A stretch of DNA of 64,000 bases from Leifsonia sp. NPDC080035 (GCF_040050925.1 NZ_CP157390.1:248001-312000); one strand, 5' to 3'. Positions 47,003-56,954 are shown, counted from the stretch's first letter. Program-made: numbers and translations. The notes: generated by a model not told the origin, from the sequence alone.

Positions 47003-48901
47003 ATGACGACGACGCTCGCACTGGCCGCACGGCTGCGGGCGCTGCCGGACGCTGAGCTGATCGCCGCCCTGCACGGTCGCGGCTATCGCAGGCAGGGCGT
47101 CTCCGACTTCTTCGACCTCGCCGAGGCGCTGCTCGACCCCGACTCGCTGCAGCGCGCCCTCGCCGCGCTCGACCGGGTGCGCCTGGCGTCGCTGATCGTG
47201 CTCAGTCGCCCGGGCGGACCGCGGGATGCGGCGCAGCTGGCCCGCGAGCTCGCCGCGGAGCCCGCGACGGCGGAGGCGAGCGAGGCGGACGCCGACGCCG
47301 CGCTCCAGGCCGTCGCCGCCGCGCTGCTCGCGCATCCCGCCGAGGGCGGGTACACGGTCTACGACGCCGTGACCGCGCGGCTCGAGGCGTGGGACGAGTC
47401 CGGTCTGCCGTCCCCGGCCGAACTGCTCGCCACGCCGGCACCACCCGCGCTCGCGCCCGTGCCGGACACCGAGCGACGGTTCACCGACCGCCTCGCCGCC
47501 GAGCGCGCGTTCGAGGCCGTTGCCGCGGTGTCGGAGCTGCTGGCGGAGCTGAGCCGCGAGGGTGCGCGCGAGCTGCAGAAGGGCGGCCTCGCGCTGCCCG
47601 CGACCAAGCGGCTTGCCGCGACGCTCGCGATCGACCCGGCGACGGTGCCAACGGTGCTGTCCGTCGCGGCGCGGGCAGGGCTGGTCGCCGTCGCCGACGG
47701 GATGTGGCTGCCGACGGAGTCGGCCTGGGCCTGGCAGCACTCCCCCACCTCCGACCGCTGGCGAGCCCTCGCCGCGGCGTGGAAGGCGGCGCTGCCCGAC
47801 GACCTGCGCGCGCTGCTGGCCGGCCGCAGCCGTGCCGCCTGGGGCGAGAGCCTCCGCCAGCACGTCGCCTGGCTGTATCCGGCGGCGGTGGAGACCGCCG
47901 AGGAGCGCGTGGATGCGCACACCAGGGACGCCGAGTGGCTCGGCATCACCGCCCGGCAGGCGCCCAGCGGCGCGGGAACGGCCCTGGTCGAGCACGACGC
48001 GGAGGCCGCCGCGGAGATCGTCGCCGGCCAATTCCCGGCGGAGGTCGAGCGGGTCTACCTGCAGCACGACCTGTCCGTCGTCTCGCCGGGCCCGCTGGCG
48101 CCGGAGGTCGAGTCGCGGCTGCGCGGGATGGCGGACCTCGAGAGCCGCGCGCTCGCCTCCACGTTCCGGTTCTCCGGCGCCTCCCTCGACCGGGCGATCA
48201 CCGCGGGCGAGACGGCGGAGAGCATCCGGTCGTTCCTCACGGAGGTGTCGCTGACGGGGATCCCGCAGCCGCTCGACTACCTGATCGCGGACGCCACCGA
48301 GCGCCACGGCCGGGTGCGCGTGCGCGACGCCGAGGGCGAGGGCGACGGGACGGGCGAGGGAGCCGGCGGTGTGCGCTCCGTCGTGCACTCCACCGACGCG
48401 ACGCTGCTGCGCACCATCCAGGTCGACCAGTCCCTCGCCTCGCTGCGCCTCACCCGCGTCGCCGACGACGCGCTCGCCAGCCGGTTCCCGCGGGACGTGG
48501 TGTTCTGGGCGCTGAGCGACGCGCGCTACCCGGTGGTGGCCGAAGACGCAGAGGGCGAGCCGGTGGCGCTCCGCCGCCTGCGCACGGCGCGGCCCTCCGC
48601 CCCGACCGGACGCGACCAGGACGCGGAGCTGGTCGCCCGGCTGCGCGAGACCGACGGCGGTGCGGGCGACGACGCGGGCGAGCACGACGCCGAGCAGTGG
48701 CTGGCGCGCCAGCTGGATGCGGCGGTGCGCGCACGGCAGCCGGTGATCGTGGAGGTGCAGATGCCCGACGGCCGGCTGGTGGACTACGTCCTCGAGCCCA
48801 CCGGCGTCGGCGGCGGGCGCCTGCGCGGCCGTGATCGGGCGGCCGACATCGAGCGCACCCTGCCGCTCTCCAGCGTCAAGGGGCTGCGCAGCGTAGACTG
48901 A
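47003..48901 (+). CDS. Helicase-associated domain protein paired with XPB
   Basis: 632 aa. MTTTLALAARLRALPDAELI, a helical N-terminal region, and a C-terminal winged/helicase-C3-like domain (ATLLRTIQVDQSLASLRLTR, VVFWALSDARYPVVAEDAEG). No helicase motifs of its own. In actinobacteria it lies beside the XPB helicase and is probably a partner, like mycobacterial Rv0862c. Ends 6 bases before XPB. Confidence 0.85.
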   Translation: MTTTLALAARLRALPDAELIAALHGRGYRRQGVSDFFDLAEALLDPDSLQRALAALDRVRLASLIVLSRPGGPRDAAQLARELAAEPATAEASEADADAALQAVAAALLAHPAEGGYTVYDAVTARLEAWDESGLPSPAELLATPAPPALAPVPDTERRFTDRLAAERAFEAVAAVSELLAELSREGARELQKGGLALPATKRLAATLAIDPATVPTVLSVAARAGLVAVADGMWLPTESAWAWQHSPTSDRWRALAAAWKAALPDDLRALLAGRSRAAWGESLRQHVAWLYPAAVETAEERVDAHTRDAEWLGITARQAPSGAGTALVEHDAEAAAEIVAGQFPAEVERVYLQHDLSVVSPGPLAPEVESRLRGMADLESRALASTFRFSGASLDRAITAGETAESIRSFLTEVSLTGIPQPLDYLIADATERHGRVRVRDAEGEGDGTGEGAGGVRSVVHSTDATLLRTIQVDQSLASLRLTRVADDALASRFPRDVVFWALSDARYPVVAEDAEGEPVALRRLRTARPSAPTGRDQDAELVARLRETDGGAGDDAGEHDAEQWLARQLDAAVRARQPVIVEVQMPDGRLVDYVLEPTGVGGGRLRGRDRAADIERTLPLSSVKGLRSVD

Positions 48902-48907
48902 GCGGTC

Positions 48908-50554
48908 ATGTCCGATGGCCCCCTGATCGTCCAGAGCGACCGCACCGTGCTCCTCGAGGTGGCGCATCCCGCCGCCGAGGACGCCCGCCACGACCTAGCG
49001 GTCTTCGCCGAGCTGGAGCGCGCGCCCGAGCACATCCACACGTACCGCATCACCCGCCTCGGGCTGTGGAACGCCCGCGCCGCCGGGCACACGGCCGAGG
49101 ACATGCTGGGGACGCTGGAGCGCTACTCCAAGTTCCCCATCCCGCAGACGGTGTCGGTGGATGTGTCCGAGACGGTCGCCCGCTACGGCCGCCTGGTCAT
49201 CGAGCGCGACGAGGAGGGCGAGCTGGTGCTGCGCTCCTCCGACATGCCGGTGCTCACGGAGGTCGCGAGCGCCAAGCGCATCGCCCCGCTGCTGCTGGAG
49301 CGCCGCGACGACGAGACCTTCGCCGTGCAGGCGTGGGCGCGCGGGCAGCTGAAGCAGGAGCTGGTGAAGCTCGGCTGGCCGGCCGAGGACCTTGCCGGCT
49401 ACACGCCGGGCACCCCGCACGAGATCGGGTTGCAGGAGGACGGCTGGGCGCTGCGCGACTACCAGCGCAAGGCCGTCACGAACTTCTTCGACGGCGGCTC
49501 GGGCGTTGTGGTGCTGCCGTGCGGTGCGGGCAAGACGCTCGTCGGCGCCGGCGCGATGGCGACCGCGAAGACGACGACGCTCATCCTGGTGACCAACACG
49601 GTGTCAGCGCGGCAGTGGCGGGACGAGCTACTGAAGCGCACGACGCTGACCGCGGAGGAGATCGGCGAGTACTCCGGGCAGGTGAAGGAGGTCAAGCCGG
49701 TCACGATCGCGACGTACCAGATCCTCACCGCCAAGAGGAAGGGCGAGTACGCGCACCTGGCTCTGCTGGATGCGCTGGACTGGGGGCTCGTGGTCTACGA
49801 CGAGGTGCACCTGCTTCCCGCGCCGGTGTTCAAGCTGACCGCCGAGCTGCAGGCCCGCCGCCGGCTCGGCCTCACCGCCACGCTGGTGCGCGAGGACGGC
49901 CGCGAGGGTGACGTGTTCAGTCTGATCGGGCCGAAGCGCTTCGACGCGCCGTGGAAGGAGATCGAGTCGCAGGGCTTCATCTCCCCAGCCGCCTGTTACG
50001 AGGTGCGCATCGACCTGCCCGCCTCCGACCGGCTGAGCTACGCGGCCGCGCCCGACGACGAGCGCTACCGGCTGGCCGCCACGGCGCCGGCGAAGCTGGA
50101 TGTGGTGCGCCAGCTGGTGCAGCGGCACGCGGGCGAGCGCATCCTGGTGATCGGCCAGTACCTCGACCAGATCGACGAGCTGGCGCAGGCCCTGGGGGCG
50201 CCGCAACTGACGGGCGCCACGCCCGTGGACGAGCGCGAGCGGCTGTACCAGGAGTTCCGCGACGGCGTGACGCCGGTGCTGGTGGTGAGCAAGGTCGCCA
50301 ACTTCTCGGTCGACCTGCCCGAGGCGACGGTGGCCATCCAGGTCTCCGGCTCGTACGGGTCGCGGCAGGAGGAGGCGCAGCGCCTCGGCCGGCTGCTGCG
50401 CCCGAAGGAGTCCGGGCTGTCCGCGAACTTCTACACGCTGGTCTCCCGCGACACGGTGGACCAGGACTTCGCGCAGAACCGGCAGCGCTTCCTCGCCGAG
50501 CAGGGCTACTCGTACACGATCCTGGACGCGCACGCGCTGGAGGCCGCCGCGTAG
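48908..50554 (+). CDS. XPB-type DNA repair helicase
   Basis: 548 aa SF2 helicase. N-terminal damage-recognition-like region, then VVVLPCGAGKTLVGAGAM (Walker A), LVVYDEVHLLPAPVF (DEVH), LGLTATLVREDGREGD (motif III with RED), and QVSGSYGSRQEEAQRLGRLL (motif VI). Unwinds DNA 3'-5' in repair. Operon with the helicase-associated protein. Confidence 0.93.
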   Translation: MSDGPLIVQSDRTVLLEVAHPAAEDARHDLAVFAELERAPEHIHTYRITRLGLWNARAAGHTAEDMLGTLERYSKFPIPQTVSVDVSETVARYGRLVIERDEEGELVLRSSDMPVLTEVASAKRIAPLLLERRDDETFAVQAWARGQLKQELVKLGWPAEDLAGYTPGTPHEIGLQEDGWALRDYQRKAVTNFFDGGSGVVVLPCGAGKTLVGAGAMATAKTTTLILVTNTVSARQWRDELLKRTTLTAEEIGEYSGQVKEVKPVTIATYQILTAKRKGEYAHLALLDALDWGLVVYDEVHLLPAPVFKLTAELQARRRLGLTATLVREDGREGDVFSLIGPKRFDAPWKEIESQGFISPAACYEVRIDLPASDRLSYAAAPDDERYRLAATAPAKLDVVRQLVQRHAGERILVIGQYLDQIDELAQALGAPQLTGATPVDERERLYQEFRDGVTPVLVVSKVANFSVDLPEATVAIQVSGSYGSRQEEAQRLGRLLRPKESGLSANFYTLVSRDTVDQDFAQNRQRFLAEQGYSYTILDAHALEAAA

Positions 50555-50563
50555 CTCGGCACG

Positions 50564-50616
50564 ATTTGCGCCGAATAGTGGCTCCGAGCGCCTCGAAGCC
50601 GTGATTTGGCGCAAAT
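50564..50616. repeat. Intergenic inverted repeat between convergent genes
   Basis: ATTTGCGCC at 50564-50572 pairs with GGCGCAAAT at 50608-50616, with an inner GGCT/AGCC stem. Likely a bidirectional terminator or REP-like element; a partly similar structure lies at 56974-57030. Confidence 0.6.
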
Positions 50617-50627
50617 GTTCGCAGGGA

Positions 50628-51524
50628 TCAGCGCAGGATGCGCTCCAGCGTGGCGCGGGCCTCGGCGTCGTCGGGGCGGTCGCGCATCGTGATCGCCGCC
50701 TTCCAGAGCGCCCAGCCGCGCGCCCGCGCCCAGGTGTCCTCGTCGAGGCCCACGATCGCGCGGAACGCGTCGCGGGCCGCGCCGTCGAACATCGTCCACG
50801 CCGGGACGAGGTCGCACGCGGGGTCGCCGACGCCGGACGTCCCGAAGTCGATCACGGCCGAGAGCCGTCCGTCGGTCGTCAGCAGGTTGCCCGGCGCGAC
50901 GTCGCCGTGGAACCAGACCGGGTCGCCCCGCCAGCGGGAGGACGTCGCATCGGCCCAGAGCGCGGCGGCGCGGCCGGCGTCAGCGCCGAGCACCGGGAAC
51001 GCGGCGAGCGCCTCCTCCCCGTAGACGGCGGGCGGGGCGCCGCGGAAGAAGTTGTGCGTCCCGGGAGCAGGGCCCCCGGCCGCGGGAGCCGCCCGCAGCG
51101 CGACGAGGAACGCGCCGATCGCCTCCGCGAGCGCCGCATCCCGCGACACGTCGCCGAGCAGCACCACCGGCCTTCCGGGCAGCCAGCGGTAGACCGACCA
51201 CGGCCACGGATACCCCTCGGCCGGCGCCCCCTCGGCCACCGGCTCCGGGATGGGCAGCGGCAGCAGCGGGGCCAGGCGCGGCAGCCAGCGCTGCTCCTTC
51301 GCGACCTGCTCGCGGTAGCCGGCGGCGCTCGGCAGCCGCACGCTCAGCTCGTCGCCCAGCCGGAAGGTGCGGTTGTCCCAGCCGTCGTGTTCGACGGGAC
51401 GGATGGGCAGGTCGCGCCAGCGCGGGAACTGCGCGTCCACCAGCCGCCGCACGAGCCCGGTGTCGATGGCCGGACGGACCTCGGGCTCGGCACTGCGCTC
51501 GGCGCCGGGTTCAGCGCCGGACAT
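50628..51524 (-). CDS. Aminoglycoside phosphotransferase-like kinase
   Basis: 298 aa. APH fold: WDNRTFRLGDELSVRLPSAA (nucleotide site), WFHGDVAPGNLLTTDG (Brenner HGDxxxxN), AVIDFGTSGVGDPACDL (DxG-like metal site). Phosphorylates small substrates; chromosomal members of this class usually have metabolic, not resistance, roles. Overlaps the RibD-like gene by 14 bases. Confidence 0.88.
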   Translation of the reverse strand: MSGAEPGAERSAEPEVRPAIDTGLVRRLVDAQFPRWRDLPIRPVEHDGWDNRTFRLGDELSVRLPSAAGYREQVAKEQRWLPRLAPLLPLPIPEPVAEGAPAEGYPWPWSVYRWLPGRPVVLLGDVSRDAALAEAIGAFLVALRAAPAAGGPAPGTHNFFRGAPPAVYGEEALAAFPVLGADAGRAAALWADATSSRWRGDPVWFHGDVAPGNLLTTDGRLSAVIDFGTSGVGDPACDLVPAWTMFDGAARDAFRAIVGLDEDTWARARGWALWKAAITMRDRPDDAEARATLERILR

Positions 51525-52263
51525 ACCGCAGCAGCAGCGTGTCGTCCGACCGCAGCACGTGGGCGAGCGCGAGCTCGGGCGGCACGATCGGCGACGCTCC
51601 GGCGGCGATGCGCACCGACGACCCCGCCTCCAGCCGCGCGCTGAGGGTCAGGCACAGCTCGTCCACGGCCCCCGCCGCGATCAGGTCTCCGAACAGGTGC
51701 GGGCCGCCCTCGCAGTGGATGCGCGTGAGCCCGCGGTCGGCGAGCAGCCGCACCAGGCGCTCCGGCTCCACGCGGTCCCGGCCGCAGATCACCACGTCGG
51801 CAACCTCGGCCAGTGCCTCCTTCGTGTCCGCACGCGCGATCTCGGTGGTGACCACGATCGGCCGCTCCGGCGCCTCGCGGAACAGCGGGCTCGCCGGGTC
51901 GAGGTCCAGGCTCGCCGAGACGATGGCGAACACGGGATGCGCGGTCAGGCCGGCCCCGCTGCGCGCCCGCTGCGACGCCTCGTCCACGCGCATCGCGCCG
52001 TAGCCCTCGGCCCGCACGGTTCCCGCACCGACGACGACAACGTCGCAGAGCCGGCGCAGCAGGTCGAACACCCGTCGGTCTGCGGCGTCGGACAGGCCGC
52101 CGGAGAGCCCCTGCTGGGTGGCGGCGCCGTCGAGGCTGCTCACGAAGTTGACGCGCAGCCACGGGGTCCGCGGCACGTCGCCGTAGAGGGCGAGCAGCTG
52201 CCCGTCGCCGAGGCCCTCCTCGGAGGGCAGCGGGAACAGCCGGGCGATCGACGGCTCAGTCAT
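51511..52263 (-). CDS. RibD C-terminal-like pyrimidine reductase family protein
   Basis: 250 aa from ATG 52263 with GGGGGA upstream (an ATG six bases earlier is possible). LRVNFVSSLDGAATQQGLSG, VVVVGAGTVRAEGYGAM, HCEGGPHLFGDLIAAGAVDE: NADPH-dependent reductase of the RibD-C/DHFR-like family. Overlaps folP by 8 bases; the folate-like context is suggestive but the substrate is unknown. Confidence 0.88.
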   Translation of the reverse strand: MTEPSIARLFPLPSEEGLGDGQLLALYGDVPRTPWLRVNFVSSLDGAATQQGLSGGLSDAADRRVFDLLRRLCDVVVVGAGTVRAEGYGAMRVDEASQRARSGAGLTAHPVFAIVSASLDLDPASPLFREAPERPIVVTTEIARADTKEALAEVADVVICGRDRVEPERLVRLLADRGLTRIHCEGGPHLFGDLIAAGAVDELCLTLSARLEAGSSVRIAAGASPIVPPELALAHVLRSDDTLLLRYVRR

Positions 52264-53152
52264 TGACATCCCCCATGTTGTGCTTCAGGTAGGCGGGCTC
52301 GCGCAGCCCCACGATCGCCTCCGTCATCCGGGCCGCGTCGACGGAAGCGCGCACGTCGTGCATCCGGATGATGCGCGCGCCGTTGACGATCGAGACGACG
52401 GCCGCCGCGATCGACCCGGTGCCGCGGGCCTCGCGCGGGGCGTCGAGCGTCTCGCCGATGAAGTCCTTGTTCGAGACCGCGGCGAGCGTCGGGAAGCCGA
52501 GGTCGGCGATCTCGCGGAGCCGCCGCGTGAGCTCCAGCGACTGCAGCGTGTTCTTGTTCAGGTCGTGGCCGGGGTCGAGGATGATGCGCTCCTCCGGCAC
52601 GCCCGCCGCGACGGCGCGGTCGACGCGGTCGAGCAGGAAGGCGGCCACCTCGGCCGCGATGTCGTCGTAGTGCGGCCGCGGGTAGGCCGTGCGCGGGGCG
52701 GCGAGGCTGTGCGTCAGCACCAGCGTCGCCTCGCTGCCTGCGACGACGGGGGCGAGGTCGGGGTCGCTGAGCCCGGTGGTGTCGTTGATGACGGTCGCCC
52801 CCGCCTCGATCGCGCGACGGGCGACCTCGGAGTGGAACGTGTCCACCGAGATCACCACGTCGGATCCGGCCCGCAGCGCGGCGACCACCGGCACCACCCG
52901 CTCCACCTCGTCCTCGACGGGGATCGGCTCGCCCGGCGCGAACGGCGCGCCGCCGATGTCCACCCAGTCGGCGCCGAGCGCGACCGCCTCGAAGCACGCG
53001 TCGACGGCGCGGTCGAAGGCGAAGGTGCGGCCCTGGTCGAAGAAGGAGTCGGGGGTGCGGTTGACAACGGCCATCACGGCGACGCGGCGGGAGAAGTCGA
53101 AGGTGCGGGCGCCGATGGTGCGGACGGGGATGCGGAGGGGCGGCAGGTACAT
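52256..53152 (-). CDS. folP: Dihydropteroate synthase family protein (FolP-like)
   Basis: 298 aa from ATG 53152, directly after the upstream stop. VMAVVNRTPDSFFDQGRTFA, ADWVDIGGAPFAPGEPIPVE, VISVDTFHSEVARRAIEAGA, NDTTGLSDPDL, LDPGHDLNKNTLQSLELTRR. The usual MGILNVTPDSF loop reads MAVVNRTPDSF and the DIGGEST loop DIGGAPF, as in the actinobacterial second DHPS homologue (FolP2-like), whose sulfonamide-target activity is doubtful. Confidence 0.85.
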   Translation of the reverse strand: MYLPPLRIPVRTIGARTFDFSRRVAVMAVVNRTPDSFFDQGRTFAFDRAVDACFEAVALGADWVDIGGAPFAPGEPIPVEDEVERVVPVVAALRAGSDVVISVDTFHSEVARRAIEAGATVINDTTGLSDPDLAPVVAGSEATLVLTHSLAAPRTAYPRPHYDDIAAEVAAFLLDRVDRAVAAGVPEERIILDPGHDLNKNTLQSLELTRRLREIADLGFPTLAAVSNKDFIGETLDAPREARGTGSIAAAVVSIVNGARIIRMHDVRASVDAARMTEAIVGLREPAYLKHNMGDVND

Positions 53153-53153
53153 C

Positions 53154-54374
53154 TCAGAGCGTGGCAAGGTCCACGCTCTCGTCGGTGAGGCGGGCGGGGT
53201 CGATCCGGTCGCCGCGGCGGATCAGCCGCTGGATGTGCTCCTGCACATCCCAGACGTTCACGTTCATCCCGGCGACGACCCGGTCGCCGCGCAGCCAGAA
53301 CGCGATGAACTCGCGGCCCTCCTCGTCGCCGCGCACGACTACCTCGGCGCCCGCGGCGAGCGGGCCGTATCCCGAATACTCCATGCCCAGATCGTATTGG
53401 TCGGAGTAGAAGTACGGGACGTCGTCGTAGCTCGCGCGGTCGCCCACGATGGCGTGCGCCGCGACCTTCCCGCCCGCGATCGCGTTCGCCCAGTGCTCGT
53501 TGCGCAGGTGCATCCCGATCGCCGGGAGGAACGGGTTGGCGACGTCCCCGACGGCGTAGACGTCCTCGACGCCGGTGCGCATCGCCTTGTCGGTGAGGAT
53601 GCCGTTCGCGATCCGCAGGCCCGAGCGCTCCCCGACCAGGATGTTCGGGGTCGCGCCGACGCCCGCGATCACGACGTCAGCGGGGATGCGCTCGCCCGAC
53701 GCCAGCACGACGGCCTGCTCCTCGCCGCCCTCCACCCCGACGACGTGCGCGCCGCCGCGGAGGTCGACGCCGTTGTCCCGGTGCGCCCGAGCGAACACCT
53801 CGCCCATGCGCCGGCCGATCGCCGCGCTGAGCGGCACCTCCGCGCGGCCGAGCACGGTCACGTCGTTGCCGTAGCCGCGCGCGGCCGCGGCGACCTCCAT
53901 CCCGATCCAGCCGGAGCCGACGACCACGATCCGGCGGCCGCCCACCTCCAGCGCGCTGCGCAGCCACCGGCTGTCCGCCATCGTGCGCAGCTGGAACACG
54001 GCGCCGTGACCGCTGCCGGGGACGCCGAGCGGGTTCGCGTGCGCGCCGGTCGCGATCACCAGGCTGTCGTAGGTGATGCGGCCGCCGCCGGCGACGAAGA
54101 GCTCGTGCGCAGCGGGGTCGAACGAACCGGCCTCGGTGCCGCCGACGAACTCCACGGCGTTGTCGGCGTACCACTCCTCGGGATGCACGAACGCGTCCTC
54201 GATGGGGGCGTCGCCCTTCAGGTACTCCTTCGAGAGCGGCGGCCGGATGTACGGACGCTCCTCCTCGGCGCCGAGCAGCAGGATGCGTCCGTCGAAGCCG
54301 CGCTCGCGCAGCTCCTCGGCGGTGGTGGCCCCGGCCAGGCCGGCGCCGGCGATCACGACGGTGGGTTTCGACAT
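53154..54374 (-). CDS. FAD-dependent ferredoxin reductase
   Basis: 406 aa from ATG 54374 (MSKPTVVIAGAGLAGATTAE). Two Rossmann folds: GAGLAG near residue 10 (FAD) and VVGSGWIGMEVAAAARGYG near 150 (NADH); YAVGDVANPFLPAIGMHLRN closes the FAD site. Feeds electrons to ferredoxin-linked oxygenases. First gene of the cluster 54374-50628 on the minus strand. Confidence 0.92.
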   Translation of the reverse strand: MSKPTVVIAGAGLAGATTAEELRERGFDGRILLLGAEEERPYIRPPLSKEYLKGDAPIEDAFVHPEEWYADNAVEFVGGTEAGSFDPAAHELFVAGGGRITYDSLVIATGAHANPLGVPGSGHGAVFQLRTMADSRWLRSALEVGGRRIVVVGSGWIGMEVAAAARGYGNDVTVLGRAEVPLSAAIGRRMGEVFARAHRDNGVDLRGGAHVVGVEGGEEQAVVLASGERIPADVVIAGVGATPNILVGERSGLRIANGILTDKAMRTGVEDVYAVGDVANPFLPAIGMHLRNEHWANAIAGGKVAAHAIVGDRASYDDVPYFYSDQYDLGMEYSGYGPLAAGAEVVVRGDEEGREFIAFWLRGDRVVAGMNVNVWDVQEHIQRLIRRGDRIDPARLTDESVDLATL

Positions 54375-54503
54375 GCGTGGGCTCCTCGATCGTGCTGTCG
54401 TGCTCAGCATCCACTGTTCACACTGCGCGCGCCAGCCCCTCACACGCACGGCGCACCGAGCGCTCACAGGTAGAATTCAGCGGACGCGCAGATACTGTTT
54501 GCC

Positions 54504-55196
54504 ATGAACGCCGGACCCCGCATTCTCATCGTCGACGACGAGCCGAACATCCGCGATCTCCTCACCACCAGCCTCCGCTTCGCCGGGTTCGCCGTGCGCG
54601 CGGTCGGCAACGGCGCACAGGCGATCTCCGCGGTCCTCGAAGAGGAGCCAGACCTCATCATCCTGGACGTGATGCTCCCCGACATGAACGGGTTCGGCGT
54701 CACCAAGCGACTCCGCGGCGCGGGGTACACCGCGCCGATCCTGTTCCTCACCGCCAAGGACGACACCGAGGACAAGATCACCGGCCTCACGGTCGGCGGC
54801 GACGACTACGTCACCAAGCCGTTCAGCCTCGACGAGATAGTCGCCCGCATCAAGGCCATCCTGCGCCGCACGATGCAGGCGGACGAGGACGCGGTCATCC
54901 GCGCCGGCGAGCTGACGATGGACCAGGACACGCACGAGGTCTTCGTCGGCGACACCCCGATCGAGCTCTCCCCCACCGAGTTCAAGCTGCTGCGCTACCT
55001 GATGCTGAACCCGAACCGCGTGCTCTCGAAGGCGCAGATCCTCGACCACGTCTGGGAGTACGACTTCAACGGCGACGCGGGCATCGTGGAGTCGTACATC
55101 TCGTACCTGCGGCGCAAGGTGGATGCGCACTCCAGCGAGCCGCTCATCCAGACCAAGCGCGGCTTCGGGTACATGCTCAAAGCCGCGAAGGCGTGA
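54504..55196 (+). CDS. OmpR-family response regulator
   Basis: 230 aa. Receiver with acidic pocket DDE at residues 10-12, phospho-Asp in LIILDVMLPDMNG, Thr in LFLTAKDD, Lys in YVTKPFSLDE; then a winged helix (LSPTEFKLLRYLMLNPNRVL, ESYISYLRRKVD, IQTKRGFGYMLK). Pairs with the kinase 51 bases downstream; close to the MprA/PrrA type. Confidence 0.95.
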   Translation: MNAGPRILIVDDEPNIRDLLTTSLRFAGFAVRAVGNGAQAISAVLEEEPDLIILDVMLPDMNGFGVTKRLRGAGYTAPILFLTAKDDTEDKITGLTVGGDDYVTKPFSLDEIVARIKAILRRTMQADEDAVIRAGELTMDQDTHEVFVGDTPIELSPTEFKLLRYLMLNPNRVLSKAQILDHVWEYDFNGDAGIVESYISYLRRKVDAHSSEPLIQTKRGFGYMLKAAKA

Positions 55197-55247
55197 GCCG
55201 CCGCGCACATGCGTGGCACAGCAAGCCTTACGTAGACTGACGGCCTG

Positions 55248-56954
55248 ATGCACTCACGCCTGCTCGACCGCTGGAACGCGATCTCCCTCCGGACGAAGAT
55301 CACCGGGGTGACCGTGCTCATGCTGACGCTCGGGCTGCTCGTGACCGGCATCGGCACGATGTCGATGCTGAAGCCGATCCTGCTGACCCAGCTGGATGCG
55401 CAGCTGTCGGCAGCCTCCGGCGCGTCGTATCTGAACACCTACCTGTTCGGCACGTCGTCGGACAAGGAGCAGATCGCCACGGACGCGAGTCCGTCGGACT
55501 ACTTCGCGGCGCTGTACGACTCCGAGGGCAACCTGGTTCGCACGAACTGGTCGAACATCCCATACTCGCACCGTCCGGCGATCCCGGGCAGCCTGACGGT
55601 CGCGCAGGGCAAGGCGCTGCCGACCGGCGGATACTTCCTGCCGAGCAACGACGGTCACACCACCTACCGCGCGATAGCCCAGACGGTCACGCTGACGAAC
55701 CCCGAGGGCGCGCTCGGCACCGCGATCGTCGCCACGACGACCAGCCAGATCGACACGGTGATGGCGAGCTTCCTCGCGATCTTCCTCGGCTTCGGCGTGA
55801 TCGTCATCATCGTGGGCGCGGGTCTCACCAGGATGCTGGTGACGACCACGTTCGCCCCGCTGCGTGAGGTGGAGCAGACCGCGGCCGAGATCGCGGACGG
55901 CGACTTCAGCCAGCGGCTCGGCGGAGCGACGCCGAACACCGAGGTCGGCCGGCTGAACCGGTCGCTGAACACGATGCTGAACAGGATCGACCGCGCGTTC
56001 AAGGACAGGGCGCGCACCATCGACCAGATGCGCCGCTTCGTCGGCGACGCCTCCCACGAGCTGCGCACGCCGCTGGTCTCCGTGCGCGGCTACGCCGAGC
56101 TGTACCGGATGGGCGCGCTGCAGACGCCGGAGGACGTCGCCCAGGCGATGGACCGCATCGAGAAGGAGGCGATCAGGATGGGCATCCTGGTCGAGGACCT
56201 CCTGGAGCTCGCCCGCCTCGACGAGACGAAGCCGCTGGACCTGCGCCCGGTCGACCTGGTGACGATCGCGCGCGACGCCGCGATGGACGCGATGGCGGGC
56301 TCCCCGAACCGCACGGTCACGGTGCTCACCCCGCAGTCGATCGCACCGGATCCCGAAGCCGACCCCGAGGAGCCGACGCTGGACACGGTGCCGATGCCGC
56401 TCCCCGACAACGCCAAGGTCTCCAACGCGACGGGTCCGATCGCGTTCGCCGGGGCAACGCTGGCGCGGCTCCGGCGCGGCCGCGGCCGTCGCGGCACGAC
56501 GGGCCCGGTGCCGATCACGACGACCGAGCGCGTCGGCCTGGCCGAGGCACCGCCCGCGGAGCCCGCGATCGTGCTCGCCGAGGAGAACAAGCTCCGCCAG
56601 GTGGTCACCAACCTGATGGGGAACGCGCAGCGCTACACGCCGGAGGACAGCCCGATCGAGATCGCCGTGCAGGTGGACCACCGCACCGAGCGCGCGATCC
56701 TCGAGGTGCGCGACCACGGCGAGGGCATCCCGCCGCAGATCCGGGAGAAGATCTTCCAGCGGTTCTGGCGCGCCGACACCTCGCGCGCGCGGGAGACCGG
56801 CGGCAGCGGGCTGGGCCTCGCGATCGTGTCGTCGATCGTCGCGGCGCACAACGGCACGGTGGACGTCGTGGACACCGAGGGCGGCGGAGCGACGTTCCGC
56901 GTCTCCCTGCCGCTGGCCGCCTCCGTCGCCGCGCCCAAGCCGCTCGCGCCGTAG
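55248..56954 (+). CDS. Sensor histidine kinase with an inserted linker
   Basis: 568 aa. Helix 1 (VTVLMLTLGLLVTGIGTMSM), extracellular sensor to residue 160, helix 2 (FLAIFLGFGVIVIIVGAGLT), HAMP, HisKA with phospho-His in RFVGDASHELRTPLVSVRGY, and HATPase (QVVTNLMGNAQRYTPED, DHGEGIP, GSGLGLAIVSSIV). Between HisKA and the ATPase lies an extra disordered Pro/Glu and Arg/Gly-rich insert (residues about 365-440), unusual for the family. Confidence 0.93.
   Translation: MHSRLLDRWNAISLRTKITGVTVLMLTLGLLVTGIGTMSMLKPILLTQLDAQLSAASGASYLNTYLFGTSSDKEQIATDASPSDYFAALYDSEGNLVRTNWSNIPYSHRPAIPGSLTVAQGKALPTGGYFLPSNDGHTTYRAIAQTVTLTNPEGALGTAIVATTTSQIDTVMASFLAIFLGFGVIVIIVGAGLTRMLVTTTFAPLREVEQTAAEIADGDFSQRLGGATPNTEVGRLNRSLNTMLNRIDRAFKDRARTIDQMRRFVGDASHELRTPLVSVRGYAELYRMGALQTPEDVAQAMDRIEKEAIRMGILVEDLLELARLDETKPLDLRPVDLVTIARDAAMDAMAGSPNRTVTVLTPQSIAPDPEADPEEPTLDTVPMPLPDNAKVSNATGPIAFAGATLARLRRGRGRRGTTGPVPITTTERVGLAEAPPAEPAIVLAEENKLRQVVTNLMGNAQRYTPEDSPIEIAVQVDHRTERAILEVRDHGEGIPPQIREKIFQRFWRADTSRARETGGSGLGLAIVSSIVAAHNGTVDVVDTEGGGATFRVSLPLAASVAAPKPLAP

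Noticed and set aside
46895..48991. 698-aa minus-strand frame antisense to the helicase-associated gene
   Set aside because: Low-complexity Arg/Gly/Ala composition typical of antisense in very high-GC DNA; the plus-strand gene is conserved.
55254..56849. 531-aa minus-strand frame antisense to the histidine kinase
   Set aside because: Shadow of the kinase, no recognisable domains.
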